Below the pieces are notes generated by a model. It was not told the origin of the DNA. It worked only from the letters and a program-made list of their open reading frames with translations, and made no database searches. Below are positions 58,639 through 64,000 of a stretch of 64,000 nucleotides of DNA, one piece after another. Source of the DNA: Aphrophora alni (taxonomy: Eukaryota; Arthropoda; Insecta; Hemiptera; Aphrophoridae); the NCBI GenBank assembly GCA_963513935.1, contig OY740774.1, positions 90,036,424 through 90,100,423 on the forward strand. Reading direction: 5' to 3'. The stretch's first letter is position 1; each line of letters begins with the position of its first letter. The position numbers and the translations under genes were made by a program.

Positions 58639-61600
58639 AAAAGTGAACATTTCATCTGAAGACATCATCTCGTGTTGTTATTTTGTTTTCTCGTTTATCT
58701 GAGTTCTATGGGAGCTGCGAGGGTATTTCTGCAAACCTCCTTGCGACATCCTCTTCCTTTCACTAATTATAGAATATTTGATGTTATTGATGCTACTGCG
58801 TTTTGAATTTGTTGTCTCAAACATTCGATGTTCCGAAACCTTTCTTAAAGACATTTTGATTTAATTACCCTCATAAGTTGAAGTCAATAAGTGTAAAGTA
58901 AAGTGACAATGATGCCTAGGATTTCTACCTACCACTACCAATCCAACGTAAAGGAAATTTCTCATCATAAACAACACGGGCATAGTGCCTTTACTTGTTG
59001 AAAATTAAGTTTTTATCCTCTATTTGGAGAAGAGTATATTATATCTCCATGTCAAGGTAAATAACTATACTTAAAGTTCCGTAAGGAAATAGAAAGAAGC
59101 TTTCGTTTAACAGCTGTTCCATGCATTATTTCCTTAAACGTTATGGAAACACTGCATAGTGGTTATGAGAAAGGATTAATATTTGCAATGGACCCTTGTG
59201 GGGTATAGTTTTGGGAAAATGGGTTAATCACTTTTTGAAAAAGATCATCAAGTATCACAATGGATGGTCCTCGACGGAAAAAAATGATAATTTTAAGAGG
59301 TAAAGGTGTATCAATATTTTTTAACAATTTGCTATTTATAAAAATTGATACTTAATCTTCAAACATTATTATATATAAAGAAAAATAATAGGTAAAACAT
59401 ATATATATATATATTGTAAATAAATTTCAATGTGGCGAGTCTTACATTATGTAAAACAACCTGAGGTTTCAAATTGTAATATATTTGTCATTATAAATAA
59501 TTAAATATCGCAAAACTTCCGATTTTACGATATTTAAAAACCTATTACTCAGAATACTATCCTAAACTAACGTATTACTCAAATTATTGAGAAATCTGTA
59601 ATGTTTACATAGGTTCTATAGCTTTAAATAACATTTGTTGACATTTGAAGACTTGAAACACAAACCAATTTGAAAGGTTTAGCTTAGAAAATGGAACTAA
59701 GGAGAAGGCTACATCTGTATTTACTGTCACTGTGTACGTTTGTGATTATTGTCTAAGGATGTTAAAGAAATTCCTCAAGAGATTTGTATTTGATTAACAC
59801 TATCATGCATACCTTAGGTTTTTTTGTGGTTATCCATAAATAATTAACCTTTTTTGACCCACCTTTGACCCTCCTCCCCAGATTGGCTTTTTAACTTATA
59901 ATGTTTAATTGCTTACTTTGTTACTTCTAAGTAAATTTTCAAAAAATCAATAAAATATTTTATAACCTGTCAGTTATAAATAATACATATTTTTTTTCAG
60001 GGCTGCAAACCTTTCAGCACTGTAAACTGTGGTAACAACTGTACTGGGACAGGATCTTACCCCACCCCACAGTGTCTGAAACATCAGTGCACTAACTCTC
60101 GTTATCACAAAATGTATAAAAAGGATCTTCATTTTGGTAAGATATTACTGTGGTAATTACAGCAAGTATCATCCAATTTTTTAATATTTAACATTAAAAT
60201 TAAATTAAATTTGATCAAAAACTGTCTACATTAGTTATACTTTTTCATTATAACTTGAAAACTTGTATAGAAAATTTAGAGCGTTACGGCTATTTTATAC
60301 ATAGCCTACGTTAGTTACAACCTGATCTGTTGTTGATATAGTTGTCTACAGTTGGAACGAGTGGAATAATTTTGAACAAATTTGGTAAATAGGAATACTT
60401 TACCAATAATACTTTGGCATTCTTTGACTATAGTACTTTTACATACTTTGGCTATAGTACTTTGGAATACTTTGGCTATAGTGCTATGATATACTTTGGA
60501 ATACTTTAGCCACAGTACTTTAGAAAACTTGGGCTGTAGTATTTTGGAATACTTTGGCTATAGAAATTTGCAATACTTTGGTTACAGTAATTAGGAATAT
60601 TTTGGCTATAGTATTTTCTAATACTTTGGATACAGCACTTCACTTCGATATGTTGTATTTATTGGGAACCCAATACCTTTTGTTTGGTCTTTTAGTGTGT
60701 ATATTTTAATGATATTGTATGAAAATTGTCAGAACCAATTTAAAAAATGACACATTTAATTGTTCATGACATGTTTTGTGTTATAGGTTCTGGTGTCTAT
60801 ACAATTCCCATGAATGTTACAAACGTCCAATTAGAGATCTTCCACCATGGACCAGTGGTCGCCAGTTATAATATATACCAAGATTTTTATTCTTATAAAA
60901 GCGGTAAGATAGAATTATGATGTTTTTACAAAAGTAAACATTTAAAATCAAGAATACTTTTAAGAAGGTCATTGTGTGAGTAGACTTACAGTAAACCCAG
61001 ATTTTCAAAAGGAAAAATTAAAGCGTACAAAAACTACAAGAAGTTTTCTTAATACTTTCTATGTGACTCAAGTTCTCGGTAGAATTGCTTTACGAGGAGA
61101 GGGGGGGAAAGGGTGTAAATGAGCAAAAATGTAAGAACTCAAAGGGAACGCACTTAAATTATCTAAAACACATATTATTAAAATGTTTGATTCGCCTGTT
61201 CGTTGTGGAATTATCAACAATTAAAGCACCTAAACGTCGTCGTACGTACGCATGGAGGTATAATTTCAGCTCAATTTTTATTAATTAACGCAATAAGTTT
61301 TAATTACATCGAATGAGTAAAAATCGAAATGTTGGAAATTTTATAATATATACGCTGCCTGCAATATTAAAAAAAAATCATACTTACAGAGGTAATCATA
61401 GAAATAGTACTTATAACTTTATAAGGATTTCACCTTAAACAGTGATTCTTCTTAGTAATGGGGGCTGCGATTACTTATATAGTGACTCTTCAGTGAACTG
61501 GAGACTTTTTGGAGAACTTGGGACTCTTAAATTTCTTAAAAAGTCACTCTTATGAGAACTCGGGACTCTTCAATTCCTTAAAAAATGACTCGGGACTCTT

Positions 61601-62032
61601 CTATTCCTTAAAAAGTGACTCTAAACAAAGTTGAGACTATTCGATTCCTTAAAAAGAGACGATTTGAAACACAATGGACTCTTCGATTTTTAAAAAGTGA
61701 CTTTCCCCATTTGTTACCCTTCGATTTTTTAAAAAGTGACTTCGATGAACTAGAGACCTTTGGTTTTTTTTTAAAGAAAGTATTTAAAAGTAAATTCTGA
61801 CATTTTTTGATACTTTTAATTTTTTGCTTTATGCAAGATATTCAATGCTATTTTACTGTATAATGATGAATCTGTGCATTTAGTACTTATGCTATGGTTT
61901 ATATATCTGAAACTATGTGGTTCTTCTATCTCTTGCCCGAGTTACACTCCATCTCTAACACAAATAAAATGTTTTCTTTTTTTCTTCAAATGTAACACAG
62001 TTTCACTAACTTGATATTTAGACACTTATACA
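58639..62032 (+). pseudogene. Partial second copy of the cathepsin B-like gene (block A')
   Basis: The segment matches 12349-17959 in the same orientation with a few percent differences. It has 42 bp of exon 3 (58639-58680), exon 4 (60001-60136) and exon 5 (60787-60903), each of the last two with intact splice sites and frame. Exon 3 is joined directly to intron sequence matching 13164 onward, so the last 106 bp of exon 3 and its donor are deleted. Exons 1 and 2, and exon 6 with the catalytic His, are not present in the window on either side. Differences from the first copy: Thr to Met in exon 4, Thr to Ser and Ile to Val in exon 5. It cannot encode a protease as it stands. Confidence 0.9.
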
Positions 62033-62301
62033 TTGATGAGCTTTACAAGAAGTTTTTTTATGGGAATTTTATTTTTTCGTGTTTAAATGAAATCATCCTG
62101 GATGACTTAATTAATGTTTTTAAGCATTAATTTAATTCATTTTCTTAATTCGACATTCCTTCAGCCATTGCAGGTCAAGACATGTATTAATTTTCTAAAT
62201 CCCGGTTTATCGAACATTTATTAATGCTGTTTTAATATTTGAACAGATCGTTAATGTTCAATTATTAGTCTAACAAAATAATTACTAATTTAAGCTTTCC
62301 T
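62033..62301. other. Junction spacer between the two duplicated blocks
   Basis: About 270 bp that match neither 17960 onward nor the sequence before 33570. It contains short AT-rich inverted motifs (TTAATGTTTTTAAGCATTAA) and no gene. It marks where about 15.6 kb of the original order is missing. Confidence 0.7.
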
Positions 62302-64000
62302 TAAATCTACAAAATCGAAGATAGCATTCAATGTTGCTTTTCATTTATTACTGACATTTTGAAGAGTCAGTTTTATTAGTATTTCAAGTGTGGGTGAATG
62401 CGTAAAAAATAATTGCTCATAAAATCTGAACATCATAGTTTAAGTCAAAAATGGATGTACAAACAATAAGAAGTGCATGTGAGTAGAATGAAAATGGATT
62501 ACTGAACATTATGGGCAGCACTGGAAAAAACAATACTCTGCTCTTGATTAATTGCAACACCATTGATCAATCTTCACTCTTTTTCTTGGTAGTCAGTCCT
62601 ATATGTGATAGATTATTGTCAGCGTTATCTAGCAGAGACTTGCTCAAACTCTTGTTACTATTCTATAATTTTGCAAAATACACTTTTATATTATTTTGTG
62701 CTTATTTTAGCAGATATTTTTGTAACGTGTAACACCCACGTCCATGTAAAATTCATACTAAACGTCAAACCAGGTGTAGTAAATGAAGTAAAAATTTCCT
62801 ATTCAAAGATTCTTATAATTTTTATACCCATTACACATACACGGTGTTACAGAACGCTACAAGGAAAATTTGTAGTAACAGCTTCACATAGCCGTTTCCA
62901 AAAGTCAAGTCTTCGTTGTTGTACTTTGCCCCTATTTACTTTCACAGTAGATCCAAACTCCACATAACTGGCGTTGTTGTTGTTGAAAGGCTTCCAATCT
63001 ACGTTTAAACTGGGATCAGATGGATTTCTGAAACAGAAAATGTTTCATCAGCTTTAATTCAAATATTGTTTTAAAATAAAAACAAAATATTATTGTAAAC
63101 CATGAATTATTATGTGCGTTTATAACTATATTCATACTTTAAAGGCAATACCAAAACATTTGAACATGTTCAATCTTAATGATTTCTTATTGAATTCTAA
63201 AGATAAACTGATGTAATAGATGGGTATATATTCATAAAAATCTAAACTGTTATTTGTAGAAAGCCCAAGATTTAAAATTTATTTTTTATTCTCTATTAAA
63301 TATCCGTATACAAATGATAACAGAAAAATAAATAATAACAATACTTACTTGACTTAAGAAATAATAACAATATTTCTACTTAAAATAAGAATAAATTTAA
63401 ACATTAATCAAAACAGTGGGAAAACATATATCTCCTAGGCATTTCTTGTTTGAAACTTCCAACTAAAAGTTAGCTACTTGAAGGCAAATGAGAAAAATAA
63501 GTTTGGTATCGCCGTTCACACAGCTCAACAACAAAATTTTGCACTTTAAAATTACAAAAAGAAAAAATTATAAAAATAACCAATAAAACATTAATTAATT
63601 TATTAATACCAGCAAGGTAATCAAATCCTTATAAAAACAATATCTTAATAAAATTTTATCTTATTACAACAATAATAATTCTACCGAATAATCCAGTATT
63701 CCAACTGAAGGCGGAAAGAGTGAAAGAAAACATTTTAATTTTTTAATTTTAGAAGTTATTAGAATCAACTATGCGCCATAAATCAACCGTCACTCAAATA
63801 TTTGGATGAAAGATTTCATATCTTCAACAGAGAAAAGCAATGCCTTTACATCATTTCAAAACCCTGCCAATGAATCCTTCCCAACGTATGGTGAAGCTAG
63901 GCGTGGAGTGTTGAAAGTAGAAGAGTGTCGGTATAAAGTAAGTTTTGGTTTGGGAACTAGCATTAAATTCTGTTTCTCATATCTAATAATTATTACCTAA
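62302..64000. repeat. Duplicated block B', second copy
   Basis: Same orientation as 33570-35322, with scattered substitutions and small indels; continues to the window end and probably beyond. Confidence 0.95.
62847..63027 (-). CDS. Last exon of a second carboxylesterase gene (partial)
   Basis: The 181-bp exon matches the last exon of the esterase gene at 34136-34316: same length, acceptor, frame and stop. It encodes NPSDPSLNVDWKPFNNN and onward to the ending NFPCSVL. One amino-acid change was seen (Lys to Asn in the Asn-rich run); other changes are silent. The block continues to the window edge, so the rest of this paralogue would lie beyond 64,000 on the minus strand. The intact frame and mostly silent changes suggest it may be functional, but the remaining exons are not visible. 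Confidence 0.8.

Overview
The window is AT-rich eukaryotic DNA, with long GT..AG introns, many degraded transposons and short repeats. The recognisable genes (a secreted cathepsin B-like protease, a secreted type-B carboxylesterase and a small secreted lipid-binding-type protein), the mariner, Jockey-like and Harbinger-like relics, and CCTAA/TTAGG-type motifs all point to an arthropod, most likely an insect. A hemipteran is my guess, because divergent cathepsin B genes are common there, but the sequence does not prove it.

Layout. 1-7.1 kb is intergenic and holds non-LTR retrotransposon relics and several foldback elements. 7,185-20,399 (+) is a six-exon cathepsin B-like gene; its third exon is cut by a 200-base assembly gap. 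22,131-30,592 (-) is a four-exon gene for a 185-residue secreted protein of MD-2-related/DUF1091-like appearance. 34,136-55,151 (-) is an eleven-exon carboxylesterase gene; all splice phases agree and give 582 residues. Its introns hold LTR-like insertions, a 158/159-bp satellite and dinucleotide tracts.

The right end (58,639-64,000) is a mosaic second copy of the same neighbourhood in the same orientation. 58,639-62,032 matches 12,349-17,959 (part of cathepsin exon 3, and exons 4 and 5). 62,302-64,000 matches 33,570-35,322 (last esterase exon on the minus strand, running out of the window). The 15.6 kb that separates these blocks in the first copy, with cathepsin exon 6 and the whole DUF1091-like gene, is absent from the second.

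All three genes encode proteins with signal peptides. A shared setting such as gut or saliva is plausible but is inference only. The protease and the esterase both deviate from their family consensus at functional positions: the occluding loop is shortened and CGSCW reads CSGCW in the protease; a Tyr sits in the oxyanion-hole motif and an Asp replaces the triad Glu in the esterase. I did not find a wholly new multi-gene system. The most interesting items are the mosaic duplication with its empty insertion site, the atypical enzymes and the structured tandem repeats.
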